A stretch of 13,189 nt of DNA from Deltaproteobacteria bacterium. GTDB lineage: Bacteria > Desulfobacterota > DSM-4660 > Desulfatiglandales > Desulfatiglandaceae. Position numbers and translations under genes: made by a program. The DNA is taken from positions 1 through 13,189 of the forward strand of contig JAFCZI010000029.1 in assembly GCA_019314425.1 (NCBI GenBank). Reading direction: 5' to 3'. Under the pieces are notes generated by a model, which saw only the letters and a list, made by a program, of their open reading frames with translations, made no database searches and had not been told where the DNA came from. This document shows positions 1 to 5,981 of the stretch, piece by piece (within the stretch, counting starts at the first letter, position 1; the number at the start of each line of letters is the position of its first letter).

Positions 1-2
1 TT

Positions 3-34
3 CGAAAATGGAAAACTTTATTTCCGTATTTTCG
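3..34. repeat. Imperfect inverted repeat (hairpin) at the left window edge
   Basis: A 7-bp outer stem (CGAAAAT pairing with ATTTTCG) continues, after a 2-nt bulge, into a 5-bp inner stem (GGAAA with TTTCC) around a 6-nt loop. It lies downstream of the dodecin gene and may end a transcript from either side, but the window edge hides its left context and no clean T-tract follows on either strand. Seen directly in the sequence; the function is unknown. Confidence 0.35.
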
Positions 35-71
35 TTCAGACACTATTCGTAATAATGCGAAATCCCTAAAT

Positions 72-97
72 CCATGTAAAAAGGACTTTTTACATGG
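72..97 (-). terminator. Hairpin downstream of the dodecin gene, possible terminator
   Basis: A perfect 11-bp stem (CCATGTAAAAA with TTTTTACATGG) closes on a 4-nt loop and starts 7 nt past the dodecin stop codon. The position suits a terminator. The tract after the hairpin on the minus strand (ATTTAGGG) is a poor U-run, so it is either a weak terminator or simply a stabilising or bidirectional hairpin. Confidence 0.4.
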
Positions 98-104
98 GCA
101 CCCT

Positions 105-311
105 CTATGTTTCGAGAACAAAGATTACTTCCATCCTCACCCGGTATTCCCGCAGGGTATCATCCTCCACGGCGACCCTTTGTTCGAGAACCCTGAGCCC
201 GGTAATCCCTCTCAATGTTTTTCGGGCCCTTTCAAAACCGATTTTGATTGCCTCGTCGAAACTCACGGGAGAGGCGCCGATGATTTCGGTAACGCGCGCA
301 ACTCGTTCCAA
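105..311 (-). CDS. Dodecin family protein (small flavin-binding protein)
   Basis: This encodes a 68-aa protein matching the dodecin fold family, whose members form hollow 12-subunit shells that bind riboflavin or FMN and are thought to store or buffer flavin in the cytoplasm. Visible family features are the N-terminal strand VARVTEIIGASP, the helix SFDEAIKIGFERARKTLRGI, the central VLEQRVAVED and the C-terminal strand YRVRMEVIFVLE; the length is typical (about 65-70 aa). The start is the TTG at 309-311, because an excellent AAGGAGG lies 7 nt upstream and translation from it begins exactly where the family does. A longer frame reaching an ATG at 446 would add 45 unrelated residues. The aromatic Trp that stacks on the flavin in archaeal dodecins is replaced by Gly (LRGITGLRVLEQ), so flavin binding may differ. 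The gene is alone on its strand and divergent from the LOG gene. Confidence 0.85.
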   Translation of the reverse strand: MERVARVTEIIGASPVSFDEAIKIGFERARKTLRGITGLRVLEQRVAVEDDTLREYRVRMEVIFVLET

Positions 312-318
312 TAGTCGA

Positions 319-325
319 CCTCCTT
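319..325 (-). promoter_or_regulatory. Ribosome binding site that fixes the TTG start of dodecin
   Basis: On the minus strand AAGGAGG is followed by a 7-nt spacer and then TTG. This near-perfect Shine-Dalgarno sequence is the reason for preferring the rare TTG start to the distant upstream ATG. Confidence 0.8.
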
Positions 326-355
326 GCTTTTTCCTTTTTTTTAAGGCTTTTGAAA

Positions 356-383
356 AGTATATCTTACTAGTCTCTTGACACAA
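356..383 (-). promoter_or_regulatory. Candidate sigma70 promoter for dodecin
   Basis: On the minus strand a -10 box TATACT (5 of 6 to consensus) at 356-361 is preceded by 16 nt and a weak -35 TTGTGT at 378-383. The start of transcription would fall about 35-40 nt before the TTG start codon. Its -35 overlaps the -35 of the opposite-strand promoter. Confidence 0.4.
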
Positions 384-404
384 ATCGCCTATTTCCCTTA
401 TTAT
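375..404 (+). promoter_or_regulatory. Candidate sigma70 promoter for the LOG gene
   Basis: A perfect -35 TTGACA at 375-380 and a -10 TATTAT (5 of 6) at 399-404 are separated by 18 nt. It points toward the LOG gene and implies a leader of about 230 nt. Assigned by eye from consensus only. Confidence 0.45.
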
Positions 405-640
405 CCCAATCTGATTCAGCATAGAAACTAAAATATGTGGTGGCAAAAAGCAACGGTTTTTAGTGGATTTAACGACTGATGGTCCACGAATGAGAAAATT
501 TATTCGAGTTCAAGGAAGGTGAAAATTGTAACCACAGGAATACATTGACGGTATTTCGAGGATTACCTTTTTGAGCCTGACGCCGAAATCGGGCAAATCA
601 GTCCTTTGTGGGTGCGCATTGAAAAGAAAGGATATTTACC

Positions 641-1294
641 GTGAAAGACAACCAATACATCGTTGATGATCTAACCCTGAACGAACCTTGGCGGCTGTTT
701 CAGATCATGGCTGAATTTGTAAGGGGCTTTGAAGAGATGCCCGAAACATATCCCGCAGTAACCATTTTCGGCTCGGCACAGATTACGGCTGAAAGTGACG
801 TGTACCAGAGCACTGTCACCGCAGCCCGCCTCCTGGTGGAAAACGGTTTCAATGTGATTTCAGGAGGGGGCCCTGGCGTTATGGAAGCCGCCAATCTGGG
901 GGCGACCGAAGCAGGCGGAAAGTCAGTGGGCCTTCATATTGAGCTTCCCAATGAACAACAGCCCAACGAATATGCCAATGTTCGAATGAGTTTCAAGTAT
1001 TTTTTCATTCGAAAAGTGATGTTTATAAAATATGCCGTTGCCTATATTATCATGCCGGGAGGGTTTGGCACCCTTGACGAACTTTTTGAGGCCGTTACAC
1101 TCATTCAAACAGAAAGGATTCGGAATTTTCCCGTCATCCTGGTGGGTAGCGATTACTGGGGGGGGCTGTTGAGCTGGATTAAAGATGTAATGCTCAAGGA
1201 AAAAACTATTTCGGAAGCGGATCTTGACATTTTCCGAATAGTAGATTCGCCTGAGGAAGCCGTGGCCATTATCAAAAGACGTGTTATCATCTGA
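641..1294 (+). CDS. LOG-family nucleotide 5'-monophosphate phosphoribohydrolase (TIGR00730-type)
   Basis: A 217-aa Rossmann-like protein of the LOG (LONELY GUY)/lysine-decarboxylase-like family. Characterised members cleave the N-glycosidic bond of nucleoside 5'-monophosphates, releasing the base and ribose 5-phosphate; plant and actinobacterial members release free cytokinins. Diagnostic motifs are FGSA (residues 43-46), GGGPGVMEAAN (75-85), the catalytic RK pair (124-125) and PGGFGTLDELFE (139-150), the PGGxGTxxE signature. The GTG start has an AAAGGA 8 nt upstream. The first 30 or so residues precede the conserved core. In a free-living anaerobe the likely role is nucleotide salvage or housekeeping rather than hormone synthesis; the substrate cannot be told from sequence. 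It is followed by a hairpin/T-rich stretch and then rsmG on the same strand. Confidence 0.85.
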   Translation: MKDNQYIVDDLTLNEPWRLFQIMAEFVRGFEEMPETYPAVTIFGSAQITAESDVYQSTVTAARLLVENGFNVISGGGPGVMEAANLGATEAGGKSVGLHIELPNEQQPNEYANVRMSFKYFFIRKVMFIKYAVAYIIMPGGFGTLDELFEAVTLIQTERIRNFPVILVGSDYWGGLLSWIKDVMLKEKTISEADLDIFRIVDSPEEAVAIIKRRVII

Positions 1295-1320
1295 GGCTGC
1301 TAAACCGCAACCAAGAGGGC

Positions 1321-1360
1321 CTTACGCAAAGCCGTAAGAGCAGTTTTCTTGTTTTTCTTT
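1321..1360 (+). terminator. Possible terminator after the LOG gene
   Basis: A 6-bp stem (CTTACG with CGTAAG, loop CAAAGC) at 1321-1338 is followed within a few bases by a T-rich run (TTTTCTTGTTTTTC). The run is interrupted and the stem short, so termination may be partial, leaving rsmG possibly cotranscribed. Confidence 0.3.
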
Positions 1361-1376
1361 GCGCCTTTGCGTGAGA
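1354..1376. repeat. Dispersed intergenic repeat copy 1 (TTTGCGTGAGA type)
   Basis: A T/G-rich motif ending in TTTGCGTGAGA recurs at 8232-8263 with a short internal insertion there (TTTGCGTCTTCGCGGCTTTGCGTGAGA). CTTACGCAAAG at 1321-1331 is an inverted partner of CTTTGCGTGAG at 1365-1375 (10 of 11 positions). It overlaps the earliest possible rsmG start. Confidence 0.5.
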
Positions 1377-1416
1377 TATGTTTTTTCTGGATTTGTGTTG
1401 GACCCGTGTAATCTTT

Positions 1417-2061
1417 ATGCCGCTAAATGATTCTTGTTTCACCGAAATTGAAAAAACCCTTTCGCCAGAGCAGAAGGCGCTTCTCTCCACCTTTGTAGAG
1501 GAACTGACGGCCTGGAACAACCATATGAACCTCACGGGCTTGTCATCCCCCCGGCGCATTATGGACGAACTGGTCGCCGATTCTCTTATGCCGCTCCCCT
1601 ACCTTCCGGACACAGGGATATGTCTCGATGTCGGCTCGGGGGCGGGTTTCCCCGCTATTCCGCTGAAAATCTGCAGACCGGCCATGAATTTTTTTCTCAT
1701 GGAACCCAATTTGAAAAAAGGGAGCTTTTTAAAGCAGATCATCCGGCTCTGTGGGTTGAAACAGATTGAGGTCATCAGAGCGCGGATTGAAACGCTTTCC
1801 CCGCCCCTCCCCTTTGAAAGGTGCCACGTGATCACATCCAGAGCCATGGCGCCCTTGCCGAAACTCATCGGGTGGTGTGCGCCCTATCTGGCGCCCGGGG
1901 GCTTGATGGTTGCTTTTCTGGGGAACCGGTTCGAGGATATCCTTGCCGAATGTGAACCGCTGTTGAAGGAGAAGGGCCTGTTTGTTCACGATTCAAAGCC
2001 CTATATGCTGAAAGGTAAAGAACTGAAAAGGAACCTGCTGATTCTGAAAAAGAGGACATAG
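1417..2061 (+). CDS. rsmG: 16S rRNA (guanine-527-N7)-methyltransferase RsmG (GidB)
   Basis: RsmG uses S-adenosylmethionine to make m7G527 in the 530 loop of 16S rRNA, in the cytoplasm on the small subunit; its loss gives low-level streptomycin resistance in other bacteria. The 214-aa product has the family layout: an N-terminal helical part with AWNNHMNLTG, the SAM-binding motif LDVGSGAGFPAIPL (residues 70-83), and ITSRAMAPL and WCAPYLAPGG in the core. An in-frame ATG at 1378 would add 13 residues encoded partly by the dispersed repeat. The ATG at 1417 puts the conserved W at residue 33, as in E. coli RsmG (W34), so I prefer it, though neither start has a strong Shine-Dalgarno. The usual neighbours (mnmG, parA/parB) are absent. 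Confidence 0.9.
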   Translation: MPLNDSCFTEIEKTLSPEQKALLSTFVEELTAWNNHMNLTGLSSPRRIMDELVADSLMPLPYLPDTGICLDVGSGAGFPAIPLKICRPAMNFFLMEPNLKKGSFLKQIIRLCGLKQIEVIRARIETLSPPLPFERCHVITSRAMAPLPKLIGWCAPYLAPGGLMVAFLGNRFEDILAECEPLLKEKGLFVHDSKPYMLKGKELKRNLLILKKRT

Positions 2062-2076
2062 CGGTTAACCGCTTTT
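2060..2076 (+). terminator. Short palindrome plus T-run at the rsmG stop codon
   Basis: AGCGG-TTAA-CCGCT is a 5-bp stem with a 4-nt loop that ends in TTTT and overlaps the rsmG stop codon. It is a plausible but weak intrinsic terminator between rsmG and the convergent tetR-type gene. Confidence 0.3.
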
Positions 2077-2106
2077 CAACCGACAACAGTCAACCGTCAC
2101 GTTCCC

Positions 2107-2724
2107 TTAATGTTTTGCCCCAAGCATATCCATGATGGTCTCCAGCTGATTGTCGATATATTTATCCAGCGTCAACCGGTTTTTAAAATGCCAGTGCTTG
2201 AGTATCCACATTTGTGACAGCATCAGAATGTTGTAGGCCATGAGGTCGACATCAACCGTCTTAAAGACCCCCTGCGCAATCCCTTCGTTGATGATATTTG
2301 AAAAAATCTCACTGACTTCGACTTCCAGGGCCATAATCCGCGTTTTTGAATCCCTGTCCAGGGAACTGGATTTCTGATAAAGCAGCAGCACCTTTTCGCC
2401 CTGCCGGTCCAGCACCCTGAGGTAGAGAATAACCGCGATGGCCAGTTTTTCCTCTGGGTCCACCATGTCCCTGATTTCCCTGGTCAGATTCTCCCGGAAA
2501 ATGTTCAACACATCTTCCATGATGAGCCGCATGATTTCGGATTTCTTTTTGACGTAGTGGTAGGTAACCGGCAGTGCAACATTCGCGGTTTCGGAGATTT
2601 CCTGAATCGAAGTCGCCCCGAAGCCTTTTTTGGCATAAAGGGCGCTTGCAGCGTCTATGATCTTTTTTCGAACCTTATCTGAGGCCGCAATTTGATCAAG
2701 TACCGTCATTCTGTTTCTGGGCAT
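2107..2724 (-). CDS. TetR/AcrR family transcriptional regulator
   Basis: A 205-aa one-component DNA-binding regulator. The N-terminal TetR domain (about residues 18-65) shows KKIIDAASALYAKKGFGATSIQEISETANVALPVTYHYVKKKSEIMRLI, given here only to mark its helix-turn-helix (GATSIQEISETANV, then TYHYVKKKSEI). The C-terminal helical ligand domain has a look I associate with the KstR2/FadR-like subgroup that senses acyl-CoAs or lipids; this is inference and the ligand is unknown. The start is the ATG at 2722-2724, which has GAGGAG 7 nt upstream; an ATG 30 nt earlier lacks such a site. It is convergent with rsmG and has no obvious divergent target gene, so autoregulation is the simplest idea, supported by a paired palindrome upstream (2751-2799). 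Confidence 0.88.
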   Translation of the reverse strand: MPRNRMTVLDQIAASDKVRKKIIDAASALYAKKGFGATSIQEISETANVALPVTYHYVKKKSEIMRLIMEDVLNIFRENLTREIRDMVDPEEKLAIAVILYLRVLDRQGEKVLLLYQKSSSLDRDSKTRIMALEVEVSEIFSNIINEGIAQGVFKTVDVDLMAYNILMLSQMWILKHWHFKNRLTLDKYIDNQLETIMDMLGAKH

Positions 2725-2731
2725 AGCGATG

Positions 2732-2737
2732 CTCCTC
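2732..2737 (-). promoter_or_regulatory. Ribosome binding site that fixes the TetR start
   Basis: GAGGAG on the minus strand lies 7 nt before the ATG at 2724. It sits inside the longer open frame starting at 2754, which argues against that longer start. Confidence 0.75.
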
Positions 2738-2750
2738 GGATAGTCCATAT

Positions 2751-2799
2751 CCAAAACGGGTTAAACGCAGGGGGTTTTCGTCGCAGTTTAACTATTTGG
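2751..2799. promoter_or_regulatory. Candidate TetR operator (paired inverted repeat)
   Basis: Left arm CCAAA-4 nt-GTTAAAC (2751-2766) mirrors right arm GTTTAAC-2 nt-TTTGG (2786-2799). The inner half-sites are centred 26 bp apart. The position, 27-75 nt upstream of the TetR start codon, suits autoregulation by this family. Symmetry is seen directly; binding is inference. Confidence 0.35.
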
Positions 2800-3057
2800 T
2801 GTATTTAAATGAGAGACTCAGTCGCGTTCGAAATGAGGCCACCTTTCCATTTCATTCCAAAGGTTTTGATCAAAGGACCTCTGATATCCTATGCAATCCA
2901 CCCCCTTTCCACTTCGAAAAATCATACCCCTATATTCTCTGAAGAACAGAATAACAGAGCTTTTCATCCATTGCAAGGGTGAATTTTTAATCTTCACAAG
3001 GTGCCGTTGTCAGGGTTCAGAAAAATCAGCTTCGAATTTCCTCTTGCCCCCTGCATC

Positions 3058-3468
3058 CTACTCATTAAAGTCTTTGATTCGACGCCACGCCAGATCCTTA
3101 AGTTTTTCCAGCAGGGAAGGGGACGTATCGCCGATATCCCGGATATTCCATTGGAGCAGGGTTGTCGGTTCAACCGCTTTCAACATTACCGTACGTTTTC
3201 CCTGCTGGCTGATGGTACCCACTTCCCCGATGATTTCACCGCTGCCCAGGGTTTTCAACACGTAGCCCTGTTGGGTGCTCGCCTCCAGCTTCCCTGAAAC
3301 GACCAGAGAAAAGAAACCGCTGGCATCATCTCCCTGTTGATAGACCATATCCTCTGTTGCAAACGCTGCCGTTTTGGCGCCCACAGCCAGAAGGTCCAAC
3401 TGGCCCTGATCCAGTTCTTGAAACAGGGAACAGCCTTTTAGCGCTTTTTGCATGACGTCGAAATCCAT
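3058..3468 (-). CDS. Stand-alone cyclic nucleotide-binding domain protein
   Basis: The 136-aa product is a single cNMP-binding (CAP effector) domain with no DNA-binding helix-turn-helix. The start of the domain is DVMQKALKGCSLFQELDQGQLDLLA, and the beta-roll includes YQQGDDASGFFSLVVSGKLEAS. The phosphate-binding cassette reads GEIIGEVGTISQQGKRT: the E82-R92 spacing equals that of the cAMP-contacting E72-R82 pair of E. coli CRP, so cyclic nucleotide binding is plausible. An AAGGAG lies 10 nt before the ATG. It follows the oxidoreductase-rhodanese gene by 33 nt on the same strand, so it is probably the second gene of that operon and may act as a sensory or regulatory partner. The partner role is inference. 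Confidence 0.85.
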   Translation of the reverse strand: MDFDVMQKALKGCSLFQELDQGQLDLLAVGAKTAAFATEDMVYQQGDDASGFFSLVVSGKLEASTQQGYVLKTLGSGEIIGEVGTISQQGKRTVMLKAVEPTTLLQWNIRDIGDTSPSLLEKLKDLAWRRIKDFNE

Positions 3469-3501
3469 ATGCTGATATCTCCTTCATTGTTTGGTGTTCG
3501 T

Positions 3502-5211
3502 TCACAAAAGGTCGAAGCCCCACTTTTTAACGGTGGCCATGCCCCCCTGAAGATTATAGGTATTGGTAATGCCCTTCTGCCGCAGGTTCAACTGCGCTTC
3601 GTATGAACGAACTCCCGTGTTACATATGAGAACCAGGGGCTTGTCCCGGGGGACCTCGTCCATGCGTGTTTTGAGTTCATCCTGAGGGATGCTTTTCCAG
3701 TCATCCGGGTACTTTTCCGCGAAAGGCTTGGCATTTCCCCAGCCCCGACAATCCAGAAAAACAGTGTCACTACCGTCTCTATTTTGCCACCATTCTGCGA
3801 ACTGGTCCACATCAATCAGCTTATTTTTTCCTCTCAAAACATTTTCAGCCGTATTGCCCAGGGCGTTCACAATGTCCATGGCCGCTGAAAAGGGGGGGGC
3901 ATAGAGCACTTCCAGGTTGCTGATATCAGCGGTGGTGGGGCTGTATTTGAGGATGGCCGCTACGGCATTGACCCTGGCGAAAACGGCGTCTGTCATGCTG
4001 CCAAGCCCCTGAACTCCCAGGACTTTCTCTGTTTTCCGGTCCACAATGAGTTCCATGTACATGAGATCTTTTTCCGGATAGAAGTGTGCCCGGTCAAACT
4101 GTGAAACAAACACGCTCAACGCATCCCATCCTTCAGCTCTCGCTGTTTTCAGGCTGATGCCCGCACTGGCTAAGGATATCTCAAAAACTTTTATAATGAA
4201 GGTCCCCACAGCCCCCTCGAATTTCGCGTTTCCGCCCGCCAGATTGGTTCCGATAACCCGCCCCTGCCTGTTGGCGAGGGAACCCGATGGGAAATATCCC
4301 GGTTTTCCGGTGAGAAGATGGGGTACTACCACACAGTCACCCCCGGCAAAAATATGAGGATCGGATGTTTGCATCCGTTCGTTGACCACAATGGCCCCAT
4401 GGGCTGAAACCTCGAGTCCGGCCGCTTTGGCCAGCTCACCGTTCGGAGCGACACCGACCGCTATGATCACCATATCCGCATCGATGACCCCCTTGTTGGT
4501 CGTGACCTTTTTCACCCGATCCGTTCCTTCAAGCTGCTGGACCATCTCACCCAGACGAACCGTAATATCATTTTCTTCCAGATGACGCTGGGCCATGTGG
4601 GCCATATTCGGGCTGACGATACCGGGCAGAATCTGATCGGCCACCTCGATAACCGTGGTCTCAATTCCCCACAAATCCGCCAGGGCCTCCGCCATTTCAA
4701 GCCCGATGGCACCAGCCCCGATAACCACGGCTTTTTCCACCTCACCGTTGGCAAGCCCCTGCTTGATGGCTATGGCTTCGTTGAGGTTCGATACCGAAAC
4801 GACGCCTTTCAGGTCGGTTCCGGGAATGGGCAGCTGTTTGGGGCGGCTTCCGGTGGCCAGCACCAGTTGATCGTAGGACAAATTTTCTTCCTGTTGGTCC
4901 AGTACCTTTCGCACCCTTACGGTTTTGTTGTTTCGATCGATGGATAGCGCCCGGGTGTTGGTCAATACATCGATGTCTTTCACATTATGAAAAAACTTTG
5001 CATCGCGAACCATATGAAAACTGGTTGACTGAAGCTGGCTTGCATCACTGACGTCTCCGGATACAAAATAGGGGATTCCACAGCCCCCGTAAGAAATGAG
5101 GTCCGACTGATCCACCATTGTAACCTTTGAATCGGGTTTAAGCCTTTTAAAACGGCAGGCTGCTTTTGGACCCAGGGCAACCGCCCCGATAACCACGATA
5201 TGTTGTGACAT
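3502..5211 (-). CDS. CoA-disulfide/persulfide reductase-type FAD oxidoreductase fused to rhodanese
   Basis: A 569-aa two-part enzyme. The N-terminal pyridine nucleotide-disulfide oxidoreductase part has an FAD-binding start (VVIGAVALGPKAA), a single redox cysteine C44 in SYGGCGIPYF, an NAD(P)-binding motif VVIGAGAIGLEMAEAL (about 162-177), and the FAD motif FAGGDC (288-293). YAPPFSAAMD (437-446) carries the conserved Tyr region of CoA-disulfide reductases. The C-terminal rhodanese domain (about 465-569) has the catalytic loop CNTGVRS, C530. Characterised relatives reduce CoA disulfide, CoA persulfide or polysulfide with NAD(P)H; the rhodanese supplies or accepts persulfide sulfur. The start is the ATG with AGGAG 8 nt upstream (5220-5224), rather than an earlier ATG at 5283 that lies inside the promoter. 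First gene of an operon with the cNMP-binding protein. A role in persulfide or sulfur-redox balance is inferred. Confidence 0.88.
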   Translation of the reverse strand: MSQHIVVIGAVALGPKAACRFKRLKPDSKVTMVDQSDLISYGGCGIPYFVSGDVSDASQLQSTSFHMVRDAKFFHNVKDIDVLTNTRALSIDRNNKTVRVRKVLDQQEENLSYDQLVLATGSRPKQLPIPGTDLKGVVSVSNLNEAIAIKQGLANGEVEKAVVIGAGAIGLEMAEALADLWGIETTVIEVADQILPGIVSPNMAHMAQRHLEENDITVRLGEMVQQLEGTDRVKKVTTNKGVIDADMVIIAVGVAPNGELAKAAGLEVSAHGAIVVNERMQTSDPHIFAGGDCVVVPHLLTGKPGYFPSGSLANRQGRVIGTNLAGGNAKFEGAVGTFIIKVFEISLASAGISLKTARAEGWDALSVFVSQFDRAHFYPEKDLMYMELIVDRKTEKVLGVQGLGSMTDAVFARVNAVAAILKYSPTTADISNLEVLYAPPFSAAMDIVNALGNTAENVLRGKNKLIDVDQFAEWWQNRDGSDTVFLDCRGWGNAKPFAEKYPDDWKSIPQDELKTRMDEVPRDKPLVLICNTGVRSYEAQLNLRQKGITNTYNLQGGMATVKKWGFDLL

Positions 5212-5219
5212 AATTTGGA

Positions 5220-5224
5220 CTCCT
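5220..5224 (-). promoter_or_regulatory. Ribosome binding site that fixes the oxidoreductase start
   Basis: AGGAG lies 8 nt before the ATG at 5211 on the minus strand. The upstream in-frame ATG at 5283 overlaps the candidate -35 box, so it is unlikely to be used. Confidence 0.7.
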
Positions 5225-5253
5225 GACAGGATAATATCTTCTTCATCTGATCC

Positions 5254-5283
5254 TTTATAAATCATTGTGGGATTCGTTTTCAA
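5254..5283 (-). promoter_or_regulatory. Candidate sigma70 promoter of the oxidoreductase-cNMP operon
   Basis: On the minus strand TTGAAA (5278-5283) and TATAAA (5254-5259) are separated by 18 nt, giving a leader of about 35 nt. By-eye consensus match. Confidence 0.5.
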
Positions 5284-5355
5284 TGCTTTTAAAATCGTAC
5301 CCGCGAATATTCACAAAAATCCGGCCATAAGATCCACGGTGCGGTCTCAAAAGTC

Positions 5356-5384
5356 TTGACTTTGATCAACAGAGTTTTTATAAT
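5356..5384 (+). promoter_or_regulatory. Near-consensus sigma70 promoter of the CBS-permease-receiver genes
   Basis: TTGACT (5356-5361), exactly 17 nt, then a perfect TATAAT (5379-5384). Transcription would start near 5391, about 33 nt before the CBS gene. The -35 through spacer region TTGACTTTGATCAAC is partly self-complementary, which might mark a regulator site. This is the strongest promoter-like sequence in the window. Confidence 0.7.
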
Positions 5385-5423
5385 TTGGTGCCGAAATACA
5401 ATTAAATTCGAGGAAAGTGAGTT

Positions 5424-5981
5424 ATGAAAACGATACTGATAAAGGATCTTATGGTGCCTCTCGAAGAGTACGCCACTGTTCCGGACAGCGCAACCCTCTA
5501 CGAAGCTGTTCTGGCCCTGGAGGAGGCGCAGGAAAAATACTTTCACCTGCCCTATAAACACCGGGCCGTACTGGTGTATGGCCCAAAAGATCGAATTGTA
5601 GGGAAACTGAGCCAATTGGACATCATAAAAGCCCTGGAACCCAAATATGGTGAAATGGGTGATATCAAGTCCCTGTCACGATTCGGCCTGAGCCGGAAAT
5701 TCATTTCATCCATACTGGAGCAGAACTATTTGTGGGAAAAGCCACTCACCGACATCTGCAGAAAAGCTGCTAACATAAAAGTCAAAGATTTCATGCATAC
5801 CCCCGGCGAGGGGGAATATGTCAGTGAGGATGCGTCCCTGGAGATGGCCTGCCATCAATTGGTGCTGGGGAGTCATCAATCCCTGCTCGTGACCCGGGGG
5901 GACAAAATCGTAGGTATTTTGAGGTTGACGGACGTGTTTAATGCCATCTTTCAGACCATTAAGACGACCTGCAGCCTTTAA
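5424..5981 (+). CDS. CBS domain-pair protein
   Basis: A 185-aa protein made of two CBS motifs, which usually fold together as a Bateman module binding adenosine nucleotides and sensing energy or ligand state. CBS1 spans about residues 8-72 (ATVPDSATLYEAVLAL ... RIVGKLSQLDIIKAL) and CBS2 about 120-177 (YVSEDASLEMACHQLV ... KIVGILRLTDVFNAI), joined by a linker of about 45 residues. No catalytic or transmembrane segment is present, so it is a soluble regulatory subunit. AGGA lies 9 nt before the ATG. It leads the operon with the SLC13-type permease and the receiver protein and could modulate transport, although its effector and partner are not known. The stop codon overlaps the left target duplication of the repeat element that follows. 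Confidence 0.88.
   Translation: MKTILIKDLMVPLEEYATVPDSATLYEAVLALEEAQEKYFHLPYKHRAVLVYGPKDRIVGKLSQLDIIKALEPKYGEMGDIKSLSRFGLSRKFISSILEQNYLWEKPLTDICRKAANIKVKDFMHTPGEGEYVSEDASLEMACHQLVLGSHQSLLVTRGDKIVGILRLTDVFNAIFQTIKTTCSL

Larger units (their letters stand above)
312..640. other. Divergent intergenic region between dodecin and LOG genes
   Basis: This 329-nt region holds the promoters of two divergent genes, both in its left third (356-404). The remaining stretch of about 230 nt up to the LOG gene has no open frame longer than about ten codons. If transcription starts near 411 it would be a long 5' leader. It contains a small possible stem around 580-596 (GCC...GGGC), but I recognise no riboswitch consensus. 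Confidence 0.5.
2725..3057. other. Intergenic region upstream of the TetR gene
   Basis: This 333-nt stretch separates the tetR-type gene from the end of the cyclic-nucleotide-binding gene, both on the minus strand. It holds the paired inverted repeat at 2751-2799 and a 10-bp palindrome TTTGATCAAA at 2865-2874. I see no convincing -35/-10 pair, no terminator and no coding potential with family resemblance in the short frames present. Confidence 0.5.

Noticed and set aside
94..378. 94-aa plus-strand open frame
   Set aside because: It lies antisense to the dodecin gene, has no family resemblance and no ribosome binding site; the dodecin frame explains the region.
411..640. Riboswitch in the LOG leader
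   Set aside because: The region could fold weakly, but no conserved riboswitch core is recognisable and no metabolite link is evident.
1287..1559. 90-aa minus-strand frame containing SHAKAQRKTRK
   Set aside because: This peptide is the reverse translation of the TTTGCGTGAGA repeat plus the antisense of rsmG, a common kind of spurious call.
2865..2874. TTTGATCAAA palindrome as a regulator site
   Set aside because: A 10-bp AT-rich palindrome is expected by chance at this length scale and is far from any promoter I can support.
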